Assembly: GCF_030272615.1 (NCBI RefSeq)
Contig: NC_081411.1
Span: 825,402,397-825,466,396, forward strand
Source of the DNA: Cryptomeria japonica
Taxonomy: Eukaryota > Streptophyta > Pinopsida > Cupressales > Cupressaceae
Direction: 5' to 3'
Length of the DNA stretch: 64,000 nucleotides
Shown here: positions 11,150 to 23,648 of the stretch, piece by piece
Position numbering within the stretch: position 1 is the stretch's first letter
Layout of the letters: every line of letters begins with the position of its first letter
Position numbers and translations under genes: made by a program
Notes under the pieces: generated by a model
Database searches by the model: none
Seen by the model: the letters and a program-made list of their open reading frames with translations, nothing else
What the model was told of the DNA's origin: nothing

Positions 11150-12684
11150 AGCACAGACCTATATGTTGCCTGTATTTAATAATGGTGGGTGGATTCAGTA
11201 AAATTAGATTTTGTAACAACTAGTCGGCATGACTCCTCCTGATGATTCAATCACTTGGCACCACCCATCCTTTTGGTCAGCATAGGTCTCCCCGATCACT
11301 CCATCAGGCATCAGCATAGCTCATTTTCCCTCATTCTGATGGTTGTAACTTCCCCGATGGCTCAGCCTTGTAGCTAGGTTTTACTTTCACCCTAATGTTA
11401 CATCAACGTAGGTCATTCTGATGTACCCTCCTTCTATTCCTTTGTGGCATTCTACCTGTTGAGTATCGAAATAGCTCCAAATATGTTCCTCTAATGGTTA
11501 GAATTTATTCCAATGATTCCTCCTTTGTAGTCCTTATCTCGTTTGTTACATTAGGTTACCTTATCGGGTATCGAAACAACTCATTTCATGTTTCTCTAAT
11601 GACCCAATGACATCAACTTCATACTTGTGTATCTTTTTACTTCTTCGGTCTATTAGCATATGTTTCCTCAATGAGATCTCCTTGTTCACACCCATCTCTG
11701 CTTTCTCATTGGGTATTGGTGTAACGAAAAAATGTCTCCTCCTGATGAGATGATGATATCCTGATGACTTCAAATTCGATCAGTGTAAGTTATCCCGATT
11801 AAGTTTTCTTCTTTGTTCTCGGCTTGTCTTCTGCATCGGTTATCAGCATATGCTGAAACACCTCTTCCTGATGGTTTAAGTTACCCTGATGACTTAGTAT
11901 TTTCCTCCTTTTGGTATTGCCTCATCAGAGTAGGTCAGGCCAATAACACCAACTTCACCACCTAGTCCATTGGGTATTGGGGTAGCGTAAGATGACACTT
12001 TTTGATGACCCGTTGACATCACCAACAAGTATTCCACTCCATCCAACATTGACATAAGTTCTATGGATAACCTCATCGGGTGTCAGGGTAGCTTTTTCTC
12101 TGTGCTTCCAATAGTAAACGCTATGTCGATGACTCTGCCTCCTTGTTATGTTATCAGTGTAGCTCTTCCTGATGGATTTCTGACTCGCCAAACTTCTTCC
12201 TGCCAATCGCACCCTGAGAAAATGCCATCGAACTCATCGGTGTGAGTTTTGTCGATTGCCACACACCCTTTTCTCCTTAGGCAATCTTATCAAGGTGACT
12301 TGCACCGATAAACATAAATTTATATTTTATGAAGAGAAGGCTTTCTTTCACAAATGCAACTTTCCACAACCATGCTAATGGACTTCCAAGGCACTAAAAA
12401 CATCTCTGAATGCACCGTGCATCTGTGATGAACCTGTAAATGTTGTCTTGCAATGCAAAGACTATCATGATGAAGGTTATCACAATATCACCATACTTAA
12501 TGTCATCCCTTAATATGCCCAGGTGATACTTGTTCATGTAGATTCAGGCTACAATTGTATTTCTCTGACACAACAACATATATCCTGCAAATGCAATCCA
12601 GTAGTAAATGATCTTATGATGAAAATATACATACAAAACATCAATACATAGCACAAAATATTTTTATAAAAATATGTGCTAACA
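11150..12684 (-). repeat. LTR-like sequence of element I with a degenerate internal repeat
   Basis: The outer boundary at 12684 is well supported because the gag frame of element E resumes right beside it. The inner boundary is approximate. Near the outer end is an inverted repeat around AGCACATATTTTTATAAAAATAT (12648-12680). The part from 11300 to 12165 repeats variants of GGGTATCGG-GTAGCT with CCTGATGA between them. No ORF here has recognisable motifs; the frames at 11561-12245 lie inside the repeat. Confidence 0.4.
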
Positions 12685-13395
12685 GTATGGATGTTGGTTG
12701 TAAATGGGTATAATGTTCCTAATACCTCCTATTGATCTAGATGCTAAGAAGGAATATGAGAACAATGCTAAGGCAAAGAATGCTATTCTTAGAGGGCTAT
12801 TTGATAATGAGTTTGTCAAGGTCATGCACTACTCATCTGCCAAAGCAATTTGGGATAAGTTGCAGAAAATATTTGAAGGTGATGATAAAGTCAAGGAAGC
12901 AAAGTTACAGACATTGAGAGCACAACTTGAGGGTTTGAAGATGAGAGATGAAGAGAAGATTGTTGATTATCTCCAAAGGATTGATGAAACAACAAACACT
13001 ATTAAAGGGCTTGGAGAAGAAATAAAAGATGAGGTAGTAGTGAAGAAAGTACTTAGATCCCTTATACCTAACTATGATACAAAGGTTTTCTCAATATAAG
13101 AAAAAGATCTGAAAGTCTTTACAATGGATGATTTGTATGGTTCCCTAACTGCTTATGAAATGAAAAGTTTCGGTACTAAGGTTGTGAAGAAGGAAGTTGC
13201 ATTCAAAACATCAAGAAAAGGAAAAAAAGAGTCTACTCATCATGGAACCGGTCAACTCTAATGATAACATGACAAACTTTGTCAGAAGACTCAAAACAGG
13301 TTCAGGCAAATACAAAGGCAAGCTACCCCTAAAATGTTTCAACTATGGAAAGATTGGATATGTTGCTACCAAATGTCCCTATGGTGATAGGAATA
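12685..13395 (+). pseudogene. Element E gag, N-terminal piece (UBN2-type) with zinc knuckle
   Basis: Copia gag of the UBN2/DUF4219 type. The ORF at 12704-13099 contains KNAILRGLFDNEFVKVM, AIWDKLQKIFEGDDKVKEAK, LQTLRAQLEGLKM and KKVLRSLIPNYDTKV, the usual order in plant copia gags. A stop in SI-stop-EKDLKVFTMDDL (near 13099) and a frameshift near 13200 follow. The zinc knuckle then reads KCFNYGKIGYVATKCPYGD, where Cys and His positions of the CCHC motif have become Tyr. The frame ends at 13395, where the LTR of D begins. The N-terminus is lost at 12684. Confidence 0.8.
13391..13395. repeat. Putative left target-site duplication of element D
   Basis: GAATA directly precedes the TG end of the D LTR. 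The partner copy is missing because the other end of D was deleted (see 25924/25925). Confidence 0.35.
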
Positions 13396-14221
13396 TGTTA
13401 GGATTAATGATAGTCCCAAAGATACTGAGAGGAGGGGGCGGTGAATCAGTATCTAACTGGTTGACAGAATATTTGACCTTATTAAGTATTTTGTATTCCA
13501 AAACAGTGTCCCAGTAAATAAGAATTAATGCAGTAAATAGGAACAATAAAGAAAACATAGAAAACACACCATAACACAAGATGTTTAATGAGGAAACCCG
13601 ATGTGGGAAAAACATTGGTGGGATTTGTGACCCACAATATTCACTCACTGGCCAATGAATGGATATTACTTACAATGTGGTGCTTGCACATGCAGGAAAG
13701 CCAACTGCCTAGAGCTCACTGCTCAATCTACAAAAATGGAAGCCTCACTGACTTACAACATGGATTATGAGAATCCAATATAATGTATTGCTACAATTCA
13801 GCATCTACTATGCCAGGTTCAGTATCGGTTTAAGCTCATATTATAACCATAAACCTTATACAAAATCTGCCTTCATATTTGATCCTCACTTCTACCATAT
13901 CCATCATGTGTCCATTATTACAAAATGATTTACAAGATCTCATACATATATGAGTCTATTACAATATGCCATTTTGTCTTTACAAAGTGTGTTTATAATT
14001 AAATATAATAAACAAAAGTTTGTTCCTGTCAGCTGGGGTGTTAGTAAACATTGTTGTTGCTATCAGTGAAGTGTCTGTCAGTGTCGGTTCCTGTCGGTGG
14101 TTGTGCCTACCGGTGGTTTACCAGATGAATGCCACAAGGTTGCCTGAAGGCATCCACAAGGTTGCAAGTTCTCCATCAATGACAACACCTTCAATTCTCA
14201 TTAGAGTGTATAATGCCAGCA
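13396..14221 (-). repeat. 3' LTR of element D
   Basis: On the minus strand it begins TGCTGGCATTATACACTC (14221) and ends ...AATCCTAACA (13396). It aligns over its length with the two LTRs of F, including the shared frame MSEYCGSQIPP / MSKYYGSQIPP, which is an LTR-borne ORF without known function. It interrupts the gag of E at 13395. Confidence 0.85.
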
Positions 14222-14423
14222 ATCTCCCCCTTTGGTATTGATGGCAACACTCATGAGAAAAACCCAAAAATCTATTCCAAAAGTGAAGTCCAAAAATTTA
14301 CAAAAAATGTGTACTCTCCCTGAGCAGATGATCTCCTCTGATTAGCCATTTTTCTCTGTCCACTACTCCCCCTTTGACATCAATGACAAAGGTTGTCAAA
14401 AAATGTCAAATGAGTCTAGAATT
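14222..14423 (-). other. 3' untranslated part of D with two polypurine tracts
   Basis: On the minus strand CCAAAGGGGGAGAT (14222-14235) touches the LTR and is the plus-strand primer. A second tract, GTCAAAGGGGGAGTAG, lies at about 14364-14379. The same doubled arrangement is seen in F. Confidence 0.7.
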
Positions 14424-17400
14424 TCACCTTAAAGTTTGTAATCGGTTGGTTACAATCTGAAATATGTCAGCCAAAACCAAGTTTAAACTCTATATGAATC
14501 TATTGTTGTCCTTCATGGTTACCTTAGTTCTTTGGATTGCACTGGTGAGATGATACATATGCTCCTCTGGTGACTTTTGCCCTTGAATTAATGCCTCAAA
14601 GATCTCTTTCCTTAGAGAGATAAGGTTGTCTAATTTAGGGTTGATTTTGTGCTTAAGCTCTCTGGCATTTGCCTTGATCCTTTCTTTCTCTTTCTATAAT
14701 TTCTCCATCTTTTCCTCAACTCTTGCTATCTCTTGCTCAATAACTAATATAGGTTCAGATGAACCAATGATATTATCAGCTATATCATCCATCTCCTTTT
14801 GTACTTTGCATATTTTCTTTTCAATATCCTGTGTTAACAGATGTGGCTTGCATGTGTCCTTATACAGTCCCTTGTACTCCAAAATTGTTTTATTCAGTGC
14901 CACTAAAAGTGTGTTAATTTCTCTTGTGCACTTCTTTATTGTTTCCTCAAAGAATTTTTCTTTTTCCTTTCCCCATTTCTTTTTGAATGTTTCCTCATTT
15001 ATTTGATCAACTGTTAAAATATATCCAGCAATGAATTTAGACAATATGTCTAATTGACTTAAAGAATCCTTTACTTGATCTAAATTGCATTTTGGTATAG
15101 TCATCTTAAGAATAGGAATAGTGTCATCAATTGCCTTATAGGCTAATGCATTACAATCCGTTATCTTCTTTATTGAGTCCAGAAGTACCTCTGTCACATT
15201 TGTAGGTCTGAATTTGCTCAGTGAATTACCAGATGTCTGACCAACTACCTTTACTATTTCAGTGCTTGCAGTACTAGTAACCAATTTGCTTGTCTCAACC
15301 TCCAGTGGATCAGTCCGAGCTTGCATTTCAACTAGTAATGGTTTAGGCTTCTCAGTGATTACCATTTGTACTGTCTCAATGTGTACCTATGTATCTATCA
15401 GTTTCTTTGTTGGTTTCTTTGTATTATCTATAGTCAGTATCTTTGTGTTATCCACTGCCGATATCTTTGTTTCTGTCAATTTCTCTGTGCCAGCAACTAC
15501 ACTACCAGTATTTGTTTCACTGTCCAAAGGTTTCTCTGTATGCATTATTTTCTTTGTTCGCTCTTCTTGTATTCCAACCTCAATATTTTCTGCTGGTTGC
15601 TCTACAATGTTTTCAGTGTTAGTAATATTATTTTTCACCTTAGTGCTATCCTTGTCCACTACAATGTTTACTTCTTGAGTATCAATGTTAATGGTGAATA
15701 AAATTTCTCGGGGTTAGTGTCCTCATGTGGTGTCTCAACATTTTCAATAGCCAGTATGTCCTCAATCTATATCGATGGAGTAACCAAAGGTGGTGGTAGG
15801 TTGTCAGTTACTGTTATGTTTGGTAATCCACCAACTTTACCTTTTCCTTTGTGTCTGTCCTTTTGATAAACCTTGAAAGTTTTCTTAGGTCTCTTCAACT
15901 CTTCCTGTTTTTCCTTTTGTACAAAAAATATATCCCACTTGTTTGTTGTTTCCTCTACAATTGCATTGACTCTTCCAGCCATTAGGCTCACCTGTCAGTG
16001 ACCACTTGCAAAAACTGATTTGTTAGCTTCACTAATTAGTTCATCAATCTCTTCTACAGAGTTAACCGGATGTACCGCTAGAAGTTTTTAAATCTTGAGT
16101 TTCTTATCTAGCTCCATAACTGCAATCCTCTTTGCATCTAACCTTATGTATAATTCATTAGGCAAATCATCTACAACTTCGATTAATAATTTCTTGTAAA
16201 TGTCTAGATGTAGAATAATGTTCTTCTCAATACTTTCCTTTTCTGCATTAGTGAATGTATTATACAGTTTGACCACATTTGATAAATTGTCATCACCAGT
16301 GATTTCACTCAATAAGTTATCCAGAGTTGGTATAACCTATTTTTGTTTCTTCTTTGGAGTCAACTTCTTTGTTGGTGGTCTTACTGCCTATTTCTTCTAC
16401 CTTGTTTTCTTTGGTGAAGGAGAGGGTACCAGTGAGGGTTTTCTCTTCCTATCAACTCTCTTAAACTCAATAGGTATTTCACTTTTAGATGATGTACCAA
16501 CCGGTGAGAAATGTGCCTCCGGTTGTAATCCTTCAAGTTCACTTTCCTTAATTCTAGTAAGGTTTAAGACACTTTCTTTATTTCCTTTACTTGTTTAGAT
16601 GCACTCCTAATGTACTTTTCTCTTTTCTTTCTTTGTTTCAGTGTTTGTACATCACTCTCAATTGATTTTGCACTACCAAAAACTTTTTCTACTAGTTCTC
16701 TAGGTGCTTCTAATAGGGTTTTAGCATAAGTTTCAATAATATTTACATCTGCCTCATACCCCATTTCAGTTACCCATGCAGTTCTAGGAAGAACTACTTC
16801 CATCCAAATTTCATCCTTCTTAATCACAAAACATATTTCTTTGTTGTACTTATCTACTACACTCTGTGGTAGTCTCTCCCTGGTTTTCATTTTTGCTTGG
16901 AAGGTTTTAAAATAATTCGTTATTTTATTTTGTTTATCAGTACCCATGCCAGTGAAGATTTCTAGAAATTGTTTGCCTACCTATATATCATATTCAAAAT
17001 CTTTCTTTCCAATACCAGGAACTTCTTTTGTGAAATATAACATAAGACATACTAAAAGATTGCCAAAACGAAATGTTCCTTTCTTATCTCCTTTTATCTT
17101 TTTAAGATTGTCTATTAATTTATCCTTTAGCCACTCACATACATCTATCTTTGCATCATTATTCACCATATCATAAGCACTTTTAATGCAAAGACTAGAA
17201 ACTGAATTGAGTCGATTTGCATGTGTGGTCTTGTAGCCTAAGATCATGCTTATGAATCTGACATTTCCATCCTTGATGTCATTTACTCTCACAGATCTGC
17301 TATCATACGTTGCTCTTGTTAAGGTCATGACTATGTTATTAGGTACCTTCTTAGTCTTATCTGGCCTGCTACCGGTGGAGGGTAAACCTGTCACTGCCCT

Positions 17401-17481
17401 AATTGCTTCCTTAGTGATTTTGCAAACTGAATCTAGCCAAGGAAATACTCCATGAACCCTGCTAAGGACAATTTTCACTAC
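14424..17481 (-). pseudogene. Element D ORF2, C-terminal 90 per cent (unknown protein)
   Basis: Continues the frame that starts at 25484 and is split by element B exactly at the duplicated ACTAC. Order on the minus strand: LSRVHGVFPWLDSVCKITKE then AIRAVTGLPSTGSRPDK (17470-17360); VDVCEWLKDKL-like region and FRFGNLLVCLMLYFTKEVPG (17150-17020); IWMEVVLPRTAWVTEMGYEA (16820-16740). A basic, Lys/Ser/Pro-rich middle follows (16560-16330), then LHLDIYKKLLIEVVDDLPNE (16205-16150) and a charged region. The C-terminal coiled-coil-rich domain (15230-14430) contains RPTNVTEVLLDSIKKITDCN. Together with 25150-25484 it makes about 1,130 codons, matching F. The HxxxxWLD...TGLP pattern recalls the putative plant transposon domains seen in plant retroelements; this is a loose resemblance, not an assignment. 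Many stops make it dead. Confidence 0.75.
17477..17481. repeat. Left target-site duplication of element B (ACTAC)
   Basis: ACTAC lies directly before the left TG end and again at 25150-25154 directly after the right CA end of element B. The perfect 5-bp match proves insertion into the D ORF2. Confidence 0.9.
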
Positions 17482-18960
17482 TGATAGTTCTGATACTTAA
17501 CATAAGTACAGATCCAATAGCCAACAAGATGAGAGGGGGGGGGTGTGAATCATACAAACTTAATCATTCATAAAAACATCAGATTCAACCTCGATAACAT
17601 ATATATCAATCATATAACCAAAAACTGTCAAACATGCAAACTCAAAAGCATATGAACAATATAAACCTCATAACACCAGATTTAACGTGGAAACCCAAAT
17701 AGGGAAAAACCACTGTGGGATTTTGGACCCACTAAGAAATATACTCTTCTAGAGTATGCTCGGTTAAAAGAAAATCATGTTAAAGATTACAAACACATTG
17801 CTAGATGTGACCTGGTTAAGGGATTTCCCTCAGATCTGTTAGGATCTTCACTTTGTTAGAAGTGACCTTGTCAAAGGATTTCAAACACTCAATCAAAATG
17901 TCACCTTGTTAGAGTATTTACATATAAGATTGTTAAGTCCACTCGGTTAAGAGATTTCCTATCACTTTCACAAAATAACATTAATACAACCTGTCTGCAG
18001 CTTCACATCTAAAATGCTAAAGCAGATTCCTATTTGTTCAATACAATCTAGACATAGAACTAATCTTGTCTATCTATTGGGCATCAATACTCTGTTATTC
18101 TAATAGGTCTTCAAGCTTTTGTGCTCGGTAATCACTATGTAGCATCCCTGTGCATACACTTGCCCGCATACATTGTTAATCAACAGTTTCCTATTTATAA
18201 AAAATCTTCTAACCACTTAATCTCAATGATCACATTTCCCATGATCAATCATAGCCATCAGATCTTTAATCTTATCTAGGTTCATTGTATCTTTCAATCT
18301 AAAAATGTTTTACCCCACCTTGGAACTTGCACATTCACTTTGGAACTTGTGTTAGGGTAATGCGGTTCAATCTGAGCTGTAGATCTTCTTGCTGACTTTC
18401 CATTGCCTTAGATTCGATTAACAAACTTCTTCCATGGCTTGCCAATCATTGATCCGCTCCATCTCATCAACTTCTTTCATTAAATACCACACGTAAACAT
18501 TTAATGCATTCTGTTATAGCTTGGTTACAACCCGATGAATACTAACCTTCACTCGGTAGACATTCTGTCTTCATTAACCGGCTGAGATAACCTTAGGGTT
18601 TACCGACTAGGTTCTTTGCTTGATAACATAGTATAGTATTAACCTTTACATTTTACAACATATGTATGATGTTAAAACAATCTAAAACATCAACATCTCA
18701 TCATTGTCTGACTTGGTAGATCTGCCCATTGAATAACTTATCCCCTTATTCATCATATTCTTTCCTGTATCTTTATCAACTTCTTTATAATCTTCATGTC
18801 ATACTTCTCAAGATATGGCAACATCATATTGAATTAGAAAATCAATTTCTTGACATCAATGACAAAATAATAATATCAAGATAGTAAAACATCTTTAATC
18901 GGTTATGTCCATAATCATCAACAACCTTCTCAATATCCTTAAAATGTAATATTGCCAAAA
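17482..18960 (-). repeat. 3' LTR of element B
   Basis: Begins TGATAG on the plus strand. At the inner end it reads ...ATTGCCAAAA where the other LTR reads ...ATTGCCAACA, so the terminal CA has mutated to AA. It aligns over its whole length with 23649-25149. Confidence 0.93.
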
Positions 18961-19432
18961 ATCTCCCCCTTTGTCATTGATGGCAAAACCAATTGATTTG
19001 ACCTTTAAAAGATTCAGATTGCTATGATTCTGAAATGCTTGAAATGCTCTCCCCCATACATTAGACTTCTCTTTTGTTTTCGGTCTTTATTTCAATATGT
19101 AGTCTTCTAGTCTTCTCTCAGTCTTCTCCCATATATTCTCAGTCTTCTCCTCCTTAGGTCTTCTCTCCCTTAGGTAGGTCTTCTCCCCCTTTGACAACAA
19201 TGCCAAAAGAAAAAGAACTAAAACATAATTTCTTTCTGTAAGAAGTTATTGCCTATTGTTGTGTATCAACTGAGTCTCGGTCAGAGCATGTCTTCAATTC
19301 CTGTTCCCTGTATCATTCTCTGTATTATTCCAGTACACTTTTAGAAAAACATTCTAAAGTGTATCACTCCAGCATCAACTCCTCAAAAGATATTCAATAG
19401 AGTCATCAAAGTGATGCTTTCACCGAACTCGG
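18961..19432 (-). other. 3' untranslated part of B with several polypurine tracts
   Basis: On the minus strand, GACAAAGGGGGAGAT touches the LTR (18961-18975), and further GGGGGAGA tracts lie near 19048-19056 and 19182-19192. Repeated tracts of this type before the 3' LTR are a known mark of the Sirevirus group. No ORF here has content. Confidence 0.7.
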
Positions 19433-22400
19433 TCAGTGAGTAAAAGATAGGGGTAGGACCCCTAACTTACTTCTGAGATATTCAAAAGTGTCCTTTGGTA
19501 GTGGCTTGGTGAAGATATCAGCTATTTGCTCCTTTGTGTTAACATATTTCAACACCACTTTCTTCTCTTGAGCTTCTTCTCTAAGATAATGATATTTGAT
19601 AGAGATGTGCTTTGTCTTAGAGTGCATAACAGGGTTCTTTGAAATATTAATGGCACTAGTATTGTCACAGAATATAGTTACTAGCTTGATAACTTTCTCA
19701 TTTATACCTTCCAACAGTTGTTTGATCCATGCAATGTTGGTACAATTCAGTGCTACTGCAACATATTCAACTTTAGCTGTTGACTAAGAAACACATCCTT
19801 ATTTCTTGCTAAGCCAACTCACTAGTCTTTCTCCTAAGAAGAATGCTCCTCCACTTGTTCTTTTTCTGTCATCAATGTTGCCTGCCCAATCAGCATCAAT
19901 ATAAACTTTTAAATCAAAATCATTTCCTTTCTGATATACTAAGCCATAATCTTTAGTGCCTTTTAAGTATCTGAAAATTCTTTTGATTGCCATCATGTGT
20001 ATTTCCTTAGGATCTGCAGATAATCTTGCAACAATACCTACTGCATGTGCTATATCTGGCCTGCTATGAACAACATATTGTAGTTTTCCAATCATGGATC
20101 GGTAGAGTGTCTCATCAACAGATGCAGATTCATCATTCTTTGATAGTTTACAGTTGGTAGTCATAGGAGTACTTACTGGTTTTGAATCCTCCATTCCAAA
20201 TTTCTTCAAGATTTCCTTTATGTACTTGGATTGAGTAATGAAAATCTCATTTTTCATTTGCAGTATCTGTAAGCCTATAAAATACTTTATCTCACCAATT
20301 AATGATATCTCAAATTCTTTGCTCATTTCATTTCCAAAATTCTTGCATAAAGAGTCATTTCCACAAAATATAATATCATCAACAAATATGGCTGAGATCA
20401 GTATTCCATTTTCATCATTCTTCATGTACATGTTACTGTTCTCACTTGTCCTTATAAAACCAATCCTAATCAAATAAGAGTGCAATCTCTCATACCATGC
20501 TCTAGGTGCTTGTTTCAGACCATATAAAGCTTTGTTCAATTTACATACCTGATCTTTATTATTGTCTTCAACAAATCCTTCAGGTTGTTCAATGAAAACT
20601 TCTTCTTCTAATATTCCATTCAGAAATGTAGATTTGACATCCATTTGATATACCTTGAAGTTCTTGAAAGCAACATATGCCAACAATGTTCTTACTCCTT
20701 CAAGTCTAGCAACAGGTGCAAAAGTCTCACCATAATCAATTCCTTCTTCTTGGGCATAACCTTTGCAAACTAATCTTGCTTTGTTCAGAATGACCTCACC
20801 TTTTTCATTTAGCTTGTTTCTGAAGATCCACTTTGTACCGATCACATTTTTGTCCTTTGGTCTTGGGACCAGTGTCCATGTGTCATTCTTCTTGATTTGA
20901 TCAATCTCTTCTATCATAGCATTTATCCAATCTTCACTGTTAAATGCCTCTTTCACTATTCTCGGTTCAAATTCAGCTATCAAACATGTGTTCTATCTCA
21001 GTTTGTTCCTTGTCATCACTGGATCATCCTTATCTCCTATAATCTGACTTGGTGCATGATGCCTTCTGACATACTTGGCTAATATAGGCTCGGTAGGCTC
21101 TGTATGATCTTCTTCATCACTCGGTAACTGGATATTTTCTTCATTTTCTTCAACAGTTATCTCGGTAGGACTTCTCAATTGCACATAGACAAATTCATCA
21201 TTTCTTTCTACAAATTCATCAATTTTCACATTTGCACTTTCTACTATTTTGTTAGATTATTTGATTAGACATTTAAATGCTTTGCTTCTAGAAGAATATC
21301 CTAGAAATGTTCTTTCTTCACTTTTCTGATCAAACTTGCCATTTCTATCATCTTTATGAACATAGTATTTACTTCCAAAGATCTTAAAATAACTTACATT
21401 AGGTTTCTTGCCATACCAGATTTCATAAGGTGTCTTCAAGGTACCTTTCTTCAATTGAACTCGGTTCAAGGTGTAAACAACTGTGCTTATTACTTCTCTC
21501 CAAAATGTTTGTGGAATCTTCTTCTCAATCACTAGTGTTCTAGCACAATCCACAATAGATCTATTTCTTCTTTCAGCTATTCCATTCTGCTGTGGAGTTC
21601 TCAGTGCAGAGACTTGTCTTTTAATACCATGATCATTGCAAAATAGGTTGAACTCATCAGATGTAAACTCTCCTCCTCTATCTGATCTAAGACATTTCAG
21701 TTGTCTTCCTGTTTCATTTTCAACTCTTGCCTTGTACCATTTAAACATTTGAAAAACTTCTGATTTTTCTTTTAAAAACATTACTGACATCATCCTTGAA
21801 TAATCATCCACAGATAATATGAAATACTTATCACCATAATAACTTTGAACTTTCATAGGACCACAAAGATCAGTGTGGACAAGATCTAAAATTCCCTTAG
21901 AAGTGTAGGACTTACTTGTAAAGCTAGATCTTGTCATCTTACCCATCTGGCATCCTCGGCACATAGCATTCTCAGGTTTTTCAAGACTCGGTAGACCTCT
22001 TACTCGGTGCTTCTTACTTATTTTGATCAGATTATCAAAATTAACATGACAAAACCTTTTATTCCATAACCAAGTATTATCAATCTTTGCATGCAAACAC
22101 TTATTGTGAGTTGAGTCAAGGTGAAATGTATTACCCTTTGTTTGTGTCCCGCTAGCAGCTAACTTTCCATTCTTGTCATGAACTTCGACAATTCCTTTCT
22201 TAAATTCTATTCGGTAACCTGTGTTGTTTAGTTGTGCTACACTCAACAAATTATATTTCAAACCTTCAACCCAATAAACATCATTGCATCTTGCATTGTC
22301 AAGAAGTGTTATGGATCCTTTACCTCTTACCGAACATGGTGCATCATTACCAAATCTAACATAGCCTCCATCATAATCTTCTAACATAACAAACTTGTGT

Positions 22401-23584
22401 TTATCTCCTATCATATGATGTGAGAATCCACTATCTATAATCCAAGAATCATTAGTGTTTATGTGAGATATTAGGGATTTTTCTTCATACCTTTCTTCAT
22501 TTGATCCATCCTTGATAGCCACATAAACAACTTCCTCTATATCAGTCTCATCTAATTTATCATCATTAGATTCCTCATCAACAATTAAGCATGTCTTTCT
22601 ATCTCTTCTTATAAAGTCTCGGTGTCCTCTGTAATGGTTATCTTTCTGTATGTCATCTCGGTAATCTCTCTTTGCAGTAAAATCTTTGTCAAGATAGTTA
22701 GAAGCAATATGTCCAATCTTATCGCAATTGAAACATTTCAAAGGTAGTTTTCCTTTATACTTACCTTTGCCTCTTGGTAACCTTTTGGCCAATAGTGCTT
22801 CAAACTCTTCTTGCTTTCTGATTTCTTCATACAGTTTGTGTACCTCTTCCATGTTCTTCCGAAATCTTTCACTTGCTCCACTGTGATCTCCTTCAGAGTA
22901 CTTATACTTTGTTTCATTGTAATCATTAGATTCATTCAGATGAAAAGAACTAAATGCAGATTCAACTTTATTTACCGATGACCCACTGTTATCAAAATTA
23001 CTTAACTCAAAAGCATGTAGCTTACCAATAGTAGCATACAAGGAAACTGGCATATTAGGTACAAACCTCAATTCATTGATTGCGGAGACTCGGATTGCAT
23101 AGGCAGGTAGAAGGGTTCTTAACAACTTACTTGTTACATCCTTTTCTTCAATAGTTCCTCTTGCTCCTTTGATTTGATTTACAATCTCCTTTAGTCTTGT
23201 ACTGTACTAGGTTATGTTCTCACCTTCATTCATCCTCATAGATTCAAGTTGTCCTCTTAGACTATCAAATTTTTCTCTTTGAACATGTTCATCTCCTCCA
23301 TATACAGATATGAGCTTAGTCCACATTGCCTTTGCATCATTGCAACCTTTTGCATCATTAAACTATGAATCAATCAATGCAAATGTTATTTCAATCATTT
23401 CTTGAATATGTTCTTGCTTCTCCTTTATCTCTTCCATAGTCAATGGATAGGTGCTCGGTGCAACAAAATCATTCTCCAGATAGTATATAGCATATTCTCC
23501 AACTCCTGATAGATGTAGCTTCATTCTTTTCTGCCATGTAGAGAAACTTGACTTATTTAGCTTAGGTGAATCCCTCTTATACAT
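19433..23584 (-). pseudogene. Element B gag-pol polyprotein, one frame with about six stops
   Basis: Encodes the copia polyprotein (gag, protease, integrase, RT, RNase H). Visible in order: gag start FSTWQKRMKLHLSGVGEYAI (23540); zinc knuckle CFNCDKIGHIASNY (22735), whose last Cys is lost; protease WIIDSGFSHHMIGD (22435); pre-integrase WNKRFCHVNFDNL and CRGCQMGK. Integrase has D in LVHTDLCGP, D in RSDRGGEFTS and E in GIAERRNRS. RT runs from [20 protein letters not shown] through [12 protein letters not shown] to the intact active site [12 protein letters not shown] (about 20370). RNase H has YIDADWAGN and CDNTSAINISKNP. The frame is nearly unshifted throughout. It is broken by TAG/TAA at 23363, 23207, 21257, 20993, 19799 and 19784, nearly all of them where a Gln codon is expected (see findings). 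Confidence 0.95.
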
Positions 23585-23633
23585 CTTTGGATCTTTAACT
23601 CAAGTGCCTTTAAACTTTCCTTTCGAGGTCCAA

Positions 23634-23646
23634 GGCTCTGATACCA
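23634..23646 (-). other. Primer-binding site of element B
   Basis: The minus strand reads TGGTATCAGAGCC two bases inside the 5' LTR. This is the standard complement to the 3' end of initiator tRNA-Met used by plant copia elements. Confidence 0.92.
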
Positions 23647-23648
23647 AT

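Larger units (their letters stand above)
10237..12684 (-). mobile_element. Element I: 5' part of an unclassified LTR element, cut by element A
   Basis: On the minus strand an LTR-like sequence begins TGTTAGCACATA at 12684, exactly where the gag of element E is interrupted. Downstream comes a broken ORF (about 11010-10242), which is itself cut at 10236/10242 by the LTR of element A. The remainder of I should lie beyond element A, left of the window. I did not find a primer site, so the inner end of the LTR is uncertain (perhaps near 11150). The class (copia, gypsy or other) cannot be told. Confidence 0.5.

Noticed and set aside
13379-13648. Minus-strand ORF similar to 44042-44437
   Set aside because: Same LTR segment in D; the similarity is at DNA level.
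14626-15701. Plus-strand Ser/Phe/Cys-rich ORFs
   Set aside because: Antisense of the C-terminal part of D ORF2, whose minus-strand reading is conserved with F.
17530-17545. G-run in both B LTRs as a possible quadruplex
   Set aside because: A single uninterrupted run, not four separated runs.
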